Source of the DNA: Homarus americanus
Taxonomy: Eukaryota > Arthropoda > Malacostraca > Decapoda > Nephropidae
Assembly (NCBI RefSeq): GCF_018991925.1
Contig: NW_024737068.1
Coordinates: 8,732,837 to 8,796,836 of the forward strand
DNA length: 64,000 bases
Reading direction: 5' to 3'
The translations under genes and the position numbers were made by a program. Shown here piece by piece: positions 12,224 to 22,612 of this stretch (position 1 is its first letter; every line of letters starts with the position of its first letter). The notes under the pieces were generated by a model that did no database searches, was not told where the DNA came from, and worked only from the letters and a program-made list of their open reading frames with translations.

Positions 12224-12600
12224 CACGTGAACTATGTTTGAATGATGAACGGGATTTTTCCTCTTCCACCTGAGTGTGCGTCACGTGTGTTTCATTGACA
12301 GCTAAGAAGGCAGTGTATAATAACATCAACTATTCATTATACACACCACGCTCACACATGCACCCGGCTATCACCAGCCATGTCCGGTCAGGAGGACACG
12401 TAACTTTTCCCGAAAAAAAGGGAATTTCCGAAATAATTCCATGGGTGGTCTTCCTCGACTTCGGAAATTTGAGCTTATGCTTGTTTTACTTCCAGTTGCG
12501 TGTGTGACGTCATTGTGGTGATGAACCAATCATCATCTAGTGTTGTTTCCCCCCTGGTGTCGTCATCTCTTGCTGAGCCAATCATCACCTGACATCAGCA
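12224..12600. promoter_or_regulatory. Candidate cis-regulatory block: two kappaB sites, two E-boxes, one CRE, two CCAAT boxes
   Basis: In otherwise unique sequence I see CACGTG at 12224-12229 and 12282-12287, GGGATTTTTCC at 12251-12261, GGGAATTTCC at 12420-12429, TGACGTCA at 12505-12512 and CCAAT at 12526-12530 and 12578-12582. The two CCAAT boxes sit in a 52-bp-spaced direct repeat (CCAATCATCA). GGGAATTTCC and GGGATTTTTC fit the NF-kappaB/Dorsal/Relish consensus, CACGTG the bHLH E-box and TGACGTCA the CREB/ATF site. Function is inferred from motif density only, and no attached exon was found. Confidence 0.35.
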
Positions 12601-12650
12601 CCTCTTTAACGTCGTGATAGTCCTGTGTGAAACCTTGAGTTAAACATAGA

Positions 12651-12690
<40 letters not shown>

Positions 12691-12698
12691 AACACACA

Positions 12699-12754
<56 letters not shown>

Positions 12755-12770
12755 AACATACACACACACA

Positions 12771-12848
<78 letters not shown>

Positions 12849-12905
12849 AACACACACCACACACACACACACACACAACACACACACACACACACACACA
12901 TACAC
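12651..12905. repeat. Long (CA)n microsatellite with CGCAAA interruptions
   Basis: About 250 bp of CA units broken at intervals by CGCAAACACAC or AAACACAC, so the tract has a rough secondary period. Confidence 0.98.
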
Positions 12906-13225
12906 GTCAATCTCTCACACAAGACATTTCTCATTAACTCTTCCTGACCAAGACACTATGGTGGTGGTGTGGGAGGAGGGTGGTAGGGGGTTACTCTGGG
13001 GTACTAAGGGAGGAGACTAAGGGGAACTAAGGGGTAATGGTTATAGTGGTGGTAGTGGGGTGTTGAACTGTCAGGGGTTCGTGACAGGCGTGGGGACGGG
13101 ATGGGGAGGGGGGAGCCCATGCAACGCCAGCAACGCCGTCAGTCTTAGGAGTTTTCACGCGATCACCAGATTAAGCGGCGCCCGGCAGATCAATGTTGAC
13201 TTACCCTAGGACGGCGTGAACCTTT
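12906..13225. other. Unique spacer, no gene seen
   Basis: G-rich stretch at 12958-13120 (GGTGGTG, GGGGAACTAAGG), then ordinary sequence. No coding frame supported. Confidence 0.4.
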
Positions 13226-13283
13226 CTTTTCCTTCTTTCCTTCCTTCCTTCCTTCCTTCCTTTTCTTTTCTCTCACTACTTTC

Positions 13284-13353
<70 letters not shown>
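13226..13353. repeat. (CTTC)n run then (CA)n microsatellite
   Basis: CCTTCCTT pyrimidine run at 13228-13272, then about 33 CA units at 13288-13353. Confidence 0.95.
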
Positions 13354-13357
<4 letters not shown>

Positions 13358-13404
13358 CCCTTGTCACTACTCATTTTACTATGGTTCTTCTCCCTACTCT
13401 GTTA

Positions 13405-15250
13405 CTCATGAGGGGTGAGAGGGGTGGGAGAGAGGAGAGAGAGAGGTGTGAGAGGAGAGGAGAGGTGGGAGAGAGGTGTGAGAAGAGAGAGAGGTGAGAG
13501 GTGTGGAGAGAGAGGTGAGAGGAGAGGTGTGGAGGAGGTGTGAGAGAGAGGGGTGAGGGGAGGTGTGGGAGAGAGAGGTGAGAGAGAGGGGTGGAGAGGA
13601 GAGGGAGAGAGGTGTGGAGAGAGGTGTGGAGAGAGAGGTGAGAGAGGTGTAGAGGTGGGGAGAGAGGTGAGAGAGGTGGAGAGGTGGAGAGAGGTGGAGA
13701 GGTGGGAGAGAGGTGAGAGAGAGAGGTGAGAGAGAGGTGTGAGAGAGAGGTGAGAGAGGTGTGGTGGGAGAGGAGAGGAGAGAGGTGGAGAGGTGTGGAG
13801 AGAGAGGTGGGGAGAGAGAGGGGTGAGAGGAGAGGAGAGGGGGTGGGAGAGAGGGTGGAGAGGGGGGAGAGAGAGGTGAGAGAGAGGGTGGAGAGGTGGG
13901 GTGGAGAGAGAGGGGAGAGAGGTGGAGAGGGGAGAGAGGGGTGGAGAGGGAGAGGAGAGGGGGGGGAGAGAGGGGGGTGAGGAGGTGGGAGAGAGAGGGG
14001 AGGGGGGGGGAGAGAGAGGGTGAGAGAGGGAGGTGGGAGAGAGAGGGGAGAGAGAGGTGGGGAGAGGGGGAGAGAGAGGGGGTGAGAGGGGTGAGAGAGG
14101 GGTGGAGAGAGAGGTGGAGAGGTGAGGAGAGGTGGAGAGAGGGGTAAGAGGTGTGAGAGGGGTGAGAGGTGGAGAGAGGTGTGAGAGGTGTGGGAGAGAG
14201 AGGTGAGAGAGGGGTGGAGAGAGGGGTGAGAGAGGTGGAGAGAGGTGAGAGAGGTGGAGAGAGAGAGGTGAGAAAGAGAGGTGAGAGGGGAGGAGAGGGG
14301 TGTGGAGAGAGAGGTGGAGAGAGGGGGGTGAGAGGTGGGAGAGAGAGGGGGTGAGAGGTGTGGAGAGGTGGGAGAGGGAGGTGTGACAGGGGTGGGGAGG
14401 AGAGGTGGGAGAGAGGTGTGAGAGGGGAGGGGGAGAGAGGGGGAGGAGAGGGGAGAGAGAGGGGGTGAGAGGGGGAGAGAGGGGGGAGAGAGGTGGGAGA
14501 GAGAGGGGTGAGAGGGAGAGAGAGGGTGAGAGGGGAGAGAGGGGTAGGAGGTGTGGGAGAGAGGGGTGAGAGGGGTGGGAGAGAGGTGTGTGAGAGGTGT
14601 GGAGAAAGGTGAGAGAGAGGGGGGAGAGGGTGGAGAGAGAGGTGTGAGAGAGGGGGAGGAGAGAGGTGAGAGGTGAGAGGGGAGAGAGAGTGGTGGGAGA
14701 GAGTGGGAGAGAGAGGGGTGAGAGGGAGAGAGAGGGGTGAGAGAGAGGGGGGAGGGGAGAGAGAGGGGTGGGAGGTGAGAGAGAGGTAGAGGTGGAGAGA
14801 GGTGGGGAGAGGGGTGAGAGAGGGGTGAGAGAGGGGTGAGAGAGGTGAGAGGGGAGGGGGAGAGGGAGGAGGAGAGAGGAGGTGGAGAGTGAGGAGAGGG
14901 GTGGAGAGAGGTGAGAGAGGGGAGAGAGAGGGGTGAGAGGTGAGAGAGGTGTGGAGAGAGAGGTGAGAGAGAGGTGGTGAGAGAGAGGTGAGAGAGAGGT
15001 GAGAGGTGTGTGAGAGAGAGGGGAGAGAGAGGGAGAGAGAGTGGTGGGAGAAGTGGGGAGAGAGGTGTGGAGAGAAAGGTGAGAGAGAGGGGTGTGTGGA
15101 GAGGTGAGAGGGGAGTGAGAGGGGTGTGGAGAGGTGTGGAGAGGGGTGTGGAGAGGTGAGTGAGAGGGGTGTGGAGAGGAGAGGTGAGTGAGAGGTGGAG
15201 AGAGGTGAGTGAGAGAGGGCTGTGGAGGGGTATGGAGAGAGTGAGAGAGG
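13405..15250. repeat. 1.85-kb GA/GGTG polypurine-biased array
   Basis: Continuous GAGAGGTG, GAGAGAG and GGTGTGAGAG words with almost no C and only isolated T. No fixed period persists. Arg/Glu/Gly-rich open frames here are repeat artefacts. Such mirror-like purine tracts can form triplex (H-DNA). Confidence 0.95.
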
Positions 15251-15445
15251 TGTTATTTATGCCTTGTTATCATTAAGAAGCGGGTGGTAGTTATGTGGCT
15301 TGGCTCTACTGGGGCTGTTAGTTATAGCGGTGATTGACGGTTTGGTTGTAACTTGTTTGCTATGGTGGTGATTTATTGCTGGTTGTAGTTCAGTTGTTAT
15401 AAGTGGTGATTGATGGCTGTTATTTTTATATCGGTGTTGAAGAGG

Positions 15446-15818
15446 CGGTAATGATCTGGGTGTTGGTGGTGTTGTGGGTGTTGGGGTGCTGGGGGTGGTT
15501 GGGTGTTGGTGGGTGTTGGGGGGGTGGTGCTGTGTTGGGGGTGTTGGGGGTGTTGGGGGTGTTGGGAGGGTGTTGGGGGTGTTGTGGGGTGTTGTGGGTT
15601 GGGGTGTTGGGGGTGCTAAAGTGGGGTGTTGGGGGTGTTGGGGGGTGTTGGGGGGTGTTGGGGGTGCTGGGGGTGCTGGGGGTGTTGGGGGGGTGTTGGG
15701 GGTGTTGGGGGTGTTGGGGTGTTGGGGGTGTTGGGGGTGTTGGGGGTGTTGGGGGTGGGTGTTGGGGGTGCTGGGGGTGTTGGGGGGGTGTTGGGGGTGT
15801 TGGTGTTGGAGGTGTAAG
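15446..15818. repeat. G-rich minisatellite, unit near GGGGGTGTT (9 bp)
   Basis: Runs of three to seven G separated by TGTT or TGCT repeat about 35 times on the plus strand, giving many candidate G-quadruplexes. The Val-Leu-Gly-Gly and Pro-Asn-Thr frames on the two strands follow from the 9-bp period and are not treated as genes. Confidence 0.95.
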
Positions 15819-15883
15819 ATGGTGTAGGCAATATATATGATAAGGTTATATACTTCACTGATCAACAAACTGTCCCATATGTC

Positions 15884-15888
<5 letters not shown>

Positions 15889-15939
<51 letters not shown>

Positions 15940-15944
15940 CCTCC

Positions 15945-15985
<41 letters not shown>
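15889..15985. repeat. (GT)n and (ATA)n microsatellites
   Basis: A GT tract at 15889-15937 is followed after about 10 bp by about 13 AAT units (15947-15985). Confidence 0.98.
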
Positions 15986-15986
<1 letters not shown>

Positions 15987-16419
15987 TTTTACCCTCCCAC
16001 CAAAGTTAACCAGGTGGACTATCTACCAAATGTGGACGTGTAATTAAGGACGTCTTTTAATATGCTAATACGCAGGTAATCCTATTCACCTGTGACTTTT
16101 AAAGGTACAGGTAACTCAGGTGTTATCAAAGAGATTTAGTGAATAATTTATGCTTAAGTACTCCTATTGACAAGGCGTCTGATGTATATAAATGTTAGTT
16201 AAAGGGAAGTTATATTAATCATCGCTTGAAGTAAACTGGAAATTAATGAGTAATTAAAAAATAATCTAACCTAATCTAATCCGCCTCTCCTGACCTGACT
16301 GCTGGATGGTTATAGCACGTGAGGGATGTTTTTTTTTATGTGAATTAATATATAACCTCATCAATCTTTTATTTATGATTATTTTTATTTATTTTTTCTT
16401 TGTATTATTTATTTTCGTC
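15986..16419. other. Unique spacer, no gene seen
   Basis: AT-rich, with several CAGGTA/CACCTG words (16072-16120) that recur throughout the window. Confidence 0.5.
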
Positions 16420-16510
16420 CTTCCTCCTCCTCCTCCTCCTCCTCCTCCTCTTCTTCTTCTTCTTCTTCCTCTTCTTCTCCCCCTCTTCTTCTTCCTCCTC
16501 CTCCCTCCCC
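16420..16510. repeat. (CCT)n/(CTT)n trinucleotide tract
   Basis: CCT units grade into CTT units. A second short CTC run lies at 16582-16610. Proline-rich and serine-rich frames across it are repeat-derived. Confidence 0.95.
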
Positions 16511-16610
16511 ACCCTCCGGCGTCAAGTACTTATGAGCCCCGTTGCCTCTACACTCTTTTAGACAGGTCTTTGTCCTCCCTTTATCCTCCTCCTCCTCCTC
16601 CTCCTCTTCT

Positions 16611-17440
16611 CTACCACTCCCCGTCCTCCCTCTTCTCCCCCGGGTAGAGCACGTGCTTCCGTATTATGTCTCCTCCATGTGCGCTACCAGACCCGTGTTC
16701 CTCCGTCTTTGTGTTCTCCCTGCACCACCTCCACCAACTTCCTGCCAACCGTGTTTTTCTGGCTCTGTCTGCTTCCTCCCCCTCCCATCCCCGACTTACC
16801 TATTCTTCCCGGGCCATTTTCGCCTTTTTCTCCTGGCGTAGGAATGCACGTGAGGACAACACATAGGTCGGGGGAACAATCAAAGGAGAGCCTGAGGGAG
16901 GGAGTAGAGAAGGCCCTCAATAGTGGCTTCCTGCAGGCAACACGAGGCGCGGTATGTATATTTACCACTGAGGGGCGTCGTCCACCCCAGCCACCACCTA
17001 CCTGGGCGTCCCACCCACCACTCCTAGGGCGTCCAATTATTCACTTTGTTTCACCCCATGAGACCAATTGGCCAATCATCGTCCAGGCCTCAGGTGTAGG
17101 TGGGTGATGGGAGGAAAGGGAGTTTGATGGACTTTTAATCCTAAAGGTATATGTATACGTCTCAACCTATAAGTATATATGTATAGGTATATGTATAAGC
17201 CCTGAGGTTAGGTATGTATATATAGCTTATATGTATTTAAAATATCATATCAGTATAATTTCTTTTAAGTCAATGAAGTTTATTTGGGAAAAACTTGTAT
17301 TAAAGCCCCTCCTCCTCCCTCCTGTACCCGGCCCCCAGGTTGAGTTTCTCTCCTCCCTCCCTACCCCCCCGCGGTGTGCACGTGCGCGCGTGAAAGTCGA
17401 TTCCCATTCCCAATTGTCGAGGCTTGTAACGGCTTTTCCG
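16611..17440. other. Mixed unique sequence, no gene supported
   Basis: GC is higher than average (16640-17100), and ACCAATTGGCCAATCA at about 17070-17086 carries two CCAAT words. Several overlapping open frames of 60-140 codons exist on both strands, but they are rich in Pro/Ser/Leu and match nothing I recognise. From 17140 to 17230 the sequence is AT-rich with GTATATGTATA words. Confidence 0.4.
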
Positions 17441-17706
17441 GAGAGGGGGAGAGGTAAAGAGAGGGAGGGGGAGGAGGGAGAGGTGTGTGTAGAAGCTTAG
17501 GTAGGGAGAGGGAAGGGTGGGGTGTGGTAGGGTGGAAAGGAAGTAATGGAAAAGGAATGAAAGGGTAGGAGGAAGAGAGGAGGACAACGAGGAGGAGAAG
17601 AAAGGGAATGTGGAAGGGGAATGGAGGGGGAGCGAAAATATGGAAGAGGAGAGAGGGGAGAGGGTAAGGAGGGAGAAGGAATAAAAGGGTAGGAGAAATA
17701 GGGGAG

Positions 17707-17741
<35 letters not shown>
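17441..17741. repeat. Purine-rich GGAGAGG tract ending in (GT)n
   Basis: GGAAGG and GGAGAGG words fill 17441-17708, then about 16 GT units (17710-17741). Confidence 0.85.
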
Positions 17742-17742
<1 letters not shown>

Positions 17743-17855
17743 AAGGAGCGAAACGAGAGGGAAGGAACATGGAGTCGAAAAAATGGCCGATATATTTCAC
17801 GATAAACAAAGAAAAATATTTACCCCAGAAAAATATCCGAATTTCCCCCCAAAAT

Positions 17856-17856
17856 A

Positions 17857-17928
<72 letters not shown>
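17856..17928. repeat. (AAT)n microsatellite
   Basis: About 24 AAT units. Confidence 0.98.
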
Positions 17929-17929
<1 letters not shown>

Positions 17930-18239
17930 TGATTAAATAGAATTTATACACAATGACATCATCAAGATATAAAATTATCAATGGAATATGATTTTTACGA
18001 TACAACATTGAAGAAATATACAAACATTTATACACCCAATTATACACAGTCATGATTATCTCAGAAAAAAACTCGGGCTACACCTGACGAATCATACATA
18101 ATAGAGTATATGGACTCGATATAACCCAGTCATATAATACACTATATCACTATATTTACACTATACAAACTCACACTATAGCTGAACATAGTATAAAGTT
18201 ACCTGTGTTAGAAGGTATAATTTATAGAGTAATATATCT
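17929..18239. other. AT-rich spacer, no gene seen
   Basis: Contains ACACTATA and ATATAC words around 18120-18185, perhaps a very decayed repeat. Confidence 0.4.
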
Positions 18240-18650
18240 CCTTGATATAATATAAGCCTTGTCATAGTCTGCTCTTGCCATACTAGAGGTCACCGTTGCC
18301 ATATTATCTTGTCTTATGGCAATTGTCTCATTGTCAAGGTTTGTCATATGTCACTTGTGTATTAGTATAGGTTTGCCATATTATACAACTATATAATCTA
18401 ATATATTATATTTCACTATAATAAGCTTTGCCATATTATAAGCCTCTATATCAAGCTCTGCCATGACTAATAAATGCCATAAATAAAATCTGTCGCCAAA
18501 CACATCTGCCATAATTGAAATACTACCATGGCAGAAATTTAATCGCATGAAAATATTGCCAAATTATCCCTGCCCTCATGGACTTCCTCCCCCCATTGCC
18601 ACCATCTTGCCATCATGCCACTGTCTGCCATCATGCGCTACCACTACCAT
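18240..18650. repeat. Very degenerate repeat around TTGCCATATTAT
   Basis: TTGCCATATTAT, TTTGCCATATTATA, CTGCCAT and TTGCCACCATCTTGCCATCATGCC recur at irregular 20-45 bp spacing. This is an old minisatellite or repeated short insertions. No coding frame is visible. Confidence 0.6.
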
Positions 18651-18819
18651 TGACACCGCTCACAAATAAGAGCCGGTGGTGTTATTCTGGGGTTCCTACA
18701 AGGTGGTATTTTGGTGCCTACACTGTTTTGATCAAGTAGCGTATACTAAAACTCAGATCATGGCAGTATAAGAATATTGTCGGAAAAGGGATCGATCGGT
18801 GAGAGAGGTGAACAGTATA

Positions 18820-18890
18820 AGGGAAAGGGGGAGAGGAAGGGGAGGGAGGGGGAGGGAGGGAGGGAGGGAGGGGAGGGGAGGAAAGGAGAG
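18820..18890. repeat. (GGGA)n purine tract
   Basis: GGAGGGAGGGAGG run between unique flanks. Confidence 0.9.
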
Positions 18891-19017
18891 AGACTTTAGA
18901 TATATTGAACTATAAAACCTTAGGGTCTATTTATACCTGCTCTGATTACCATGTTAGGCAGCAGTCATTAGGGCAGGGAGGGAGGAAATGAGCTGGTTCG
19001 GTTATTTCCAAATCTTT

Positions 19018-19080
19018 GGTAGGTAGGAGGGAGGAGGGAGGAGGGAGGGAGGGAGGGAGGGAGGAGGGTAGGGAGGAGGT
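19018..19080. repeat. (GGAG)n tract
   Basis: GGAGGGAGGAGGGAGG units about 60 bp long. Confidence 0.9.
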
Positions 19081-19465
19081 GTGGTGATTGGATAGTTGGG
19101 TTTGTTTATGTATCCGTGGTTTATAATCAGGTAGTTGGGTTGTTTGGATCCAACCCCCTTGACCTCATCTTGACCCCCCACCACCCTCCCTATAACTACT
19201 ATCTCTAAGATGTGTAATTGGGTAATTGACTCGTTTATGATTGTGTGACCTCTAATTGGGTGATTAGGGTATATTTATTTTTCCCTTTTCCTTCTCTTCC
19301 CGTTTTGTTAAGAGTACGATTGTTGTGGCCATTATTTTACTGCGTGTTAATTAGGTAGTTAAGATACCTAAAAGACCTTCCTCCTCGGTGATTCGCTATT
19401 CTTTAATTTGATGAGTGGGTAATTTAACGATCCTCTCTTTCCCATCCACTGATTGAAAGGAAAAG
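19081..19465. other. Unique spacer with TAATTGGGT words
   Basis: GTAATTGGGTAATTG and TAATTGGGTGATTAGG recur near 19215-19265. No gene seen. Confidence 0.4.
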
Positions 19466-19760
19466 CCCACCTGAGTAACACCTGTGATTGGAACTTGATT
19501 GAAATGTCCTGATTTGCTTATGTCATCTGATTGGCTGTGAATGGATCGTGATGACTATTTCCTAACCTGCTATTCTCGTCTCAGCACCTGTGATCAAAGC
19601 TAGTTTTCCGAATCCTCCTTTGCTAATCCCATGATTGGAGAAGCAGCTGTGATTGGAAGAGCGTGAGAAATGTCCTTCCATGCTAATCTAAGAGACTGGC
19701 TAATCGTAATCTTAGCAGCTATGATTGAATTGGTTTCCGGTTTGATGATTAGACATACCT
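19466..19760. repeat. Degenerate long-period repeat with CTGTGATTGGA cores
   Basis: CACCTGTGATTGGAAC (about 19479) and CAGCTGTGATTGGAAG (about 19646) are each followed about 12 bp later by GAAATGTCCT. Further ATTGG (inverted CCAAT) words lie between. This looks like an old duplication of about 167 bp. Confidence 0.5.
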
Positions 19761-19852
19761 CGCTGGAATTCCAATCTTCACTTTAGGAGACAAAGGAACT
19801 ACAGTAATCACGAATCATTTAAGACAACACGTTATTTTGTATCGTATTAATG

Positions 19853-19915
19853 CAGGTACAGGTACAGGTACAGGTACAGGTACAGGTCCAGGTCCAGGTA
19901 CAAGAACAGGTACAG
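19853..19915. repeat. 6-bp repeat (ACAGGT)n
   Basis: About nine CAGGTA/CAGGTC units, just before the CRE cluster. Confidence 0.95.
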
Positions 19916-19963
19916 ACACTCAAGACAACAAACCAACTCGGCAACAAGACTCTGTGTACACGA

Positions 19964-20043
19964 TGACGTCACAAGACACCGTATATGACGTCACAAGACT
20001 CTACAAACGATGACGTCACAAGAAACTCAAAACGATGACGTCA
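19964..20043. promoter_or_regulatory. Cluster of four perfect cAMP-response elements (TGACGTCA)
   Basis: TGACGTCA lies at 19964-19971, 19986-19993, 20011-20018 and 20036-20043. Most copies share CGATGACGTCACAAGA flanks, so the cluster arose by tandem duplication of a 22-25 bp unit. TGACGTCA is the palindromic CREB/ATF site. Whether it acts as an enhancer here is unknown. Confidence 0.55.
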
Positions 20044-20400
20044 CGAGGATCGATACTGCGCTAAAGGAAATAAAAACCCAATTGGCAAGAAAACTGTCAA
20101 TAAAACGCCACCTAAACCATCATTATAAACCGAAATGAGGATAAATATAAGTTTGTTTTAATATACCTTCATAAATCAGGTTAATAAGATGTCTAATGAG
20201 GAGTATATATTCGACCATCAGTATAAAACGGAAATGGTTTATAGAGAGATGTGTTTATTTCTGGTTTATGGTAGTGGGATGTTAGCTGTTAGAGTGTTTA
20301 TGTTTATATTTCATGATCAATGATAGAAGGGGTTAAATATCCTGTGGTTTATGTGAGTGTGGATGTGATTTTTTCGGTGGTTTAACTGCAGGTAGGTTTT
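20044..20400. other. AT-rich spacer, no gene seen
   Basis: GGTTTAT and GTTTATTT words recur between 20220 and 20360. No coding frame. Confidence 0.4.
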
Positions 20401-20545
20401 TAGTTTTATGTGTTTTAACTACCAGGGTTATTAAGCACCGTTCACTAGGTCTTATTTTCGGTGCTTCAACTACCAGGTACACCGTTCACTAGGTCTTAGT
20501 TTTAGGTGCTTCAACTACCAGGGTTATTAAGCACTTTTCATTAAT
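20401..20545. repeat. Tandem duplication, unit about 60-75 bp
   Basis: CTACCAGGGTTATTAAGCAC, GTTCACTAGGTCTTA and GGTGCTTCAACTACCAGG each occur two or three times in the same order, with one shorter unit. Confidence 0.85.
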
Positions 20546-20992
20546 TATTCACAACCGGGCTATAACTTCAGTAGGTACTCTTTCAATAACACCTCTCTAT
20601 AATTATCATAGGCAACGAGGGTCAAAAACCATCTTCGTCGGCATTATATTGAGACAGGTTTCTGAATCTGCCTCATGCTTGTCCAGTCGTCTCTCCCACA
20701 ATGACCCCCCCTGGCCCTTCATGCTATGTATATTAAGATGCATAAAAAATATATCAGAGGTTCAAAAATTCTATAAAAATAATAGTAGTCTTAATATTGA
20801 ATCTCTTAGTCATTACAGACATACTCACATCTCGACTGAATGTAATATATCACCTGTTACCTGCAATGGAAATAAATATATATAAATAATATATAATGGC
20901 AGTTTATATAGCTTATAGAAATTATATATAAACTTTGATATAATTAGGTATAGTTATATTGGTATTTATAAATATATTTTCGATGTAGTTGT

Positions 20993-20995
<3 letters not shown>
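20546..20995. other. AT-rich spacer, no gene seen
   Basis: An open frame of 78 codons from 20649 lacks any recognisable domain and runs into AT-rich sequence. Confidence 0.4.
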
Positions 20996-21031
<36 letters not shown>

Positions 21032-21166
21032 TGACAATGACACAATATATGAACCTTATCTATTTATCTATCTATCTATCTATCTATCTTCTATCTATCT
21101 ATCTACACGGCAGCGTAACACCACGACACAGTTACTCTTCCTTTGCGTGAGAGAGAGAGAGAGAGA
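20996..21166. repeat. (AAT)n, (TATC)n and (GA)n microsatellites
   Basis: AAT units at 20996-21031, TATC units at about 21061-21104 with one CTTC break, and GA at 21149-21166. Confidence 0.97.
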
Positions 21167-21589
21167 CTTCCTCTCCTAACATTAACCAAACTGTACATTC
21201 AACACAACTCACATTAATCTGAATTACCATCTTTTCCTGTTATTATCATCCTCTCTATTTATCTTTTCTTGTATAATTATTCCTATTTATTCTTATTTAT
21301 TTTCATATCTATTTAACCAATACTAAAAAACATCATGACTGTTCGTTTTACTGAGAAGAAAACGACAAATCATCATGAATTCGAGTTATCGAGGTTGAAC
21401 GCTAACGAGGGAACGAGCTAGTTAGCAGGTGTCATCCGAGCTGAAGATGGGTCGTTATCAGGGATGGGATAATTAATCTCCCGCCGCTCATTGGCTAGTG
21501 TCATCGGCTCACTGACCAATCAAAAGCAATTAACCGGATACAATAAGCTCGTTAGGCTAATTACTCAGACGTGACTTGACGCTTTTCCC
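21167..21589. other. Unique spacer, no gene seen
   Basis: An ATTGG and a CCAAT word lie at 21490-21525, and T-rich sequence at 21225-21310. No coding frame. Confidence 0.4.
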
Positions 21590-21599
21590 GGGAAATGTG

Positions 21600-21850
21600 T
21601 GTTTAGTGAGGCGACTTTTGGCGCCAAATTTTTGTCAACACTGAGATTTACTTTGGCGCCAAATTTACAAGAGAGATGATTTACTTTGACGCCAAATTTA
21701 CAAGAGAGGAGATTTTTTACGCTAAATTTATATAAAGGAAAGTTATATTTAAAGTGTTTTTGGAGCAAAATTTACATAAAGCAGAGTTCTATTTTGACGC
21801 CAAATTTATATACTGTAAGGTTGATGTATATATTTTGACGCCCAAATTAC
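21600..21850. repeat. Degenerate 33-38 bp tandem repeat centred on palindromic TTTGGCGCCAAA
   Basis: TTTGGCGCCAAA is perfect at 21617-21628 and 21652-21663. Variants follow at 21685-21696 and 21793-21804 (TTTGACGCCAAA), near 21714 and 21762, and at 21834-21846. Most are followed by TTTACAAGAGAG-like or TTTATATA sequence. TTTGGCGC is the E2F/DP consensus, and the palindrome presents it on both strands. Confidence 0.85.
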
Positions 21851-21930
21851 TTCAACGCTTTTATTTTATTGACATTAAATTTACGTGAATATAAGAGTGT
21901 TGGAACCTTAGTAATTAATTAACCTTATTT

Positions 21931-21932
<2 letters not shown>

Positions 21933-21966
<34 letters not shown>
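21933..21966. repeat. (CA)n microsatellite
   Basis: About 17 CA units, followed by two CACCCGATTA words. Confidence 0.98.
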
Positions 21967-21969
<3 letters not shown>

Positions 21970-22243
21970 AGTACTCCATTTCACCCGATTACACCCGATT
22001 ACACCTCTGGTAAGTGAGAACCTCTAACCAGGGAGGACCCGTCAACCTAAGCACCATTCAGGTACGTCCAAATGTATGCAAATAATCGGGTCTGAACAGG
22101 TAATGGCAGGTAATTATCACAAGAACCCTGGAAGTAAGTCACCTCCAAGAGTAATCATTAGTTAAGAGGTTAATTGACCCTTAGGTGCCGGGTTAATCAA
22201 GGTGTTTTTCTTTTTTTTTCATATTTTCTTAAAGCCACGATTA

Positions 22244-22520
22244 GACCAAGGTTAGGTTAAGTTAGACCAAGGTTAGGTTAAGTTAGCCAAGGTTAGGTTA
22301 AGTTAGACCAAGGTTAGGTTAAGTTAGACCAAGGTTAGGTTAAGTTAGACCAAGGTTAGGTTAAGTTAGGCCAAGGTTAGGTTAAGTTAGGCCAAGGTTA
22401 GGGTTAAGTTAGACCAAGTTGTGTAGCCAAGGTTAGGCTAAGAGTTGCAGGTTGGGTTAGCCAAGGTTAGGTAAGTAGACCAAGGTTAGGTTAAGTTAGC
22501 CAAGGTTAGGTTAAGGTATG
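22244..22520. repeat. 21-bp minisatellite built on AGGTTAGGTTAAGTTAG
   Basis: About 13 copies of ACCAAGGTTAGGTTAAGTTAG with small indels near 22400-22480. The core contains two TTAGG-like words, so it may derive from telomere-type repeats. Confidence 0.95.
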
Positions 22521-22559
22521 AAAGACAGGGTACCATAAAATGAGGGGAGTTATTGTATT

Positions 22560-22611
<52 letters not shown>
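22560..22611. repeat. (CA)n microsatellite
   Basis: About 26 CA units. Confidence 0.98.

Positions 22612-22612
<1 letters not shown>

Noticed and set aside
15257..15868. Collagen- or silk-like Gly/Val/Leu or Pro/Asn/Thr repeat proteins
   Set aside because: Direct consequence of the 9-bp G-rich minisatellite. There is no signal peptide, no non-repeat domain and no exon structure.
16306..17107. Overlapping Pro/Ser-rich frames of 60-140 codons on both strands
   Set aside because: They arise from CCT/CTT tracts and C-rich sequence, conflict with each other and match nothing I know.
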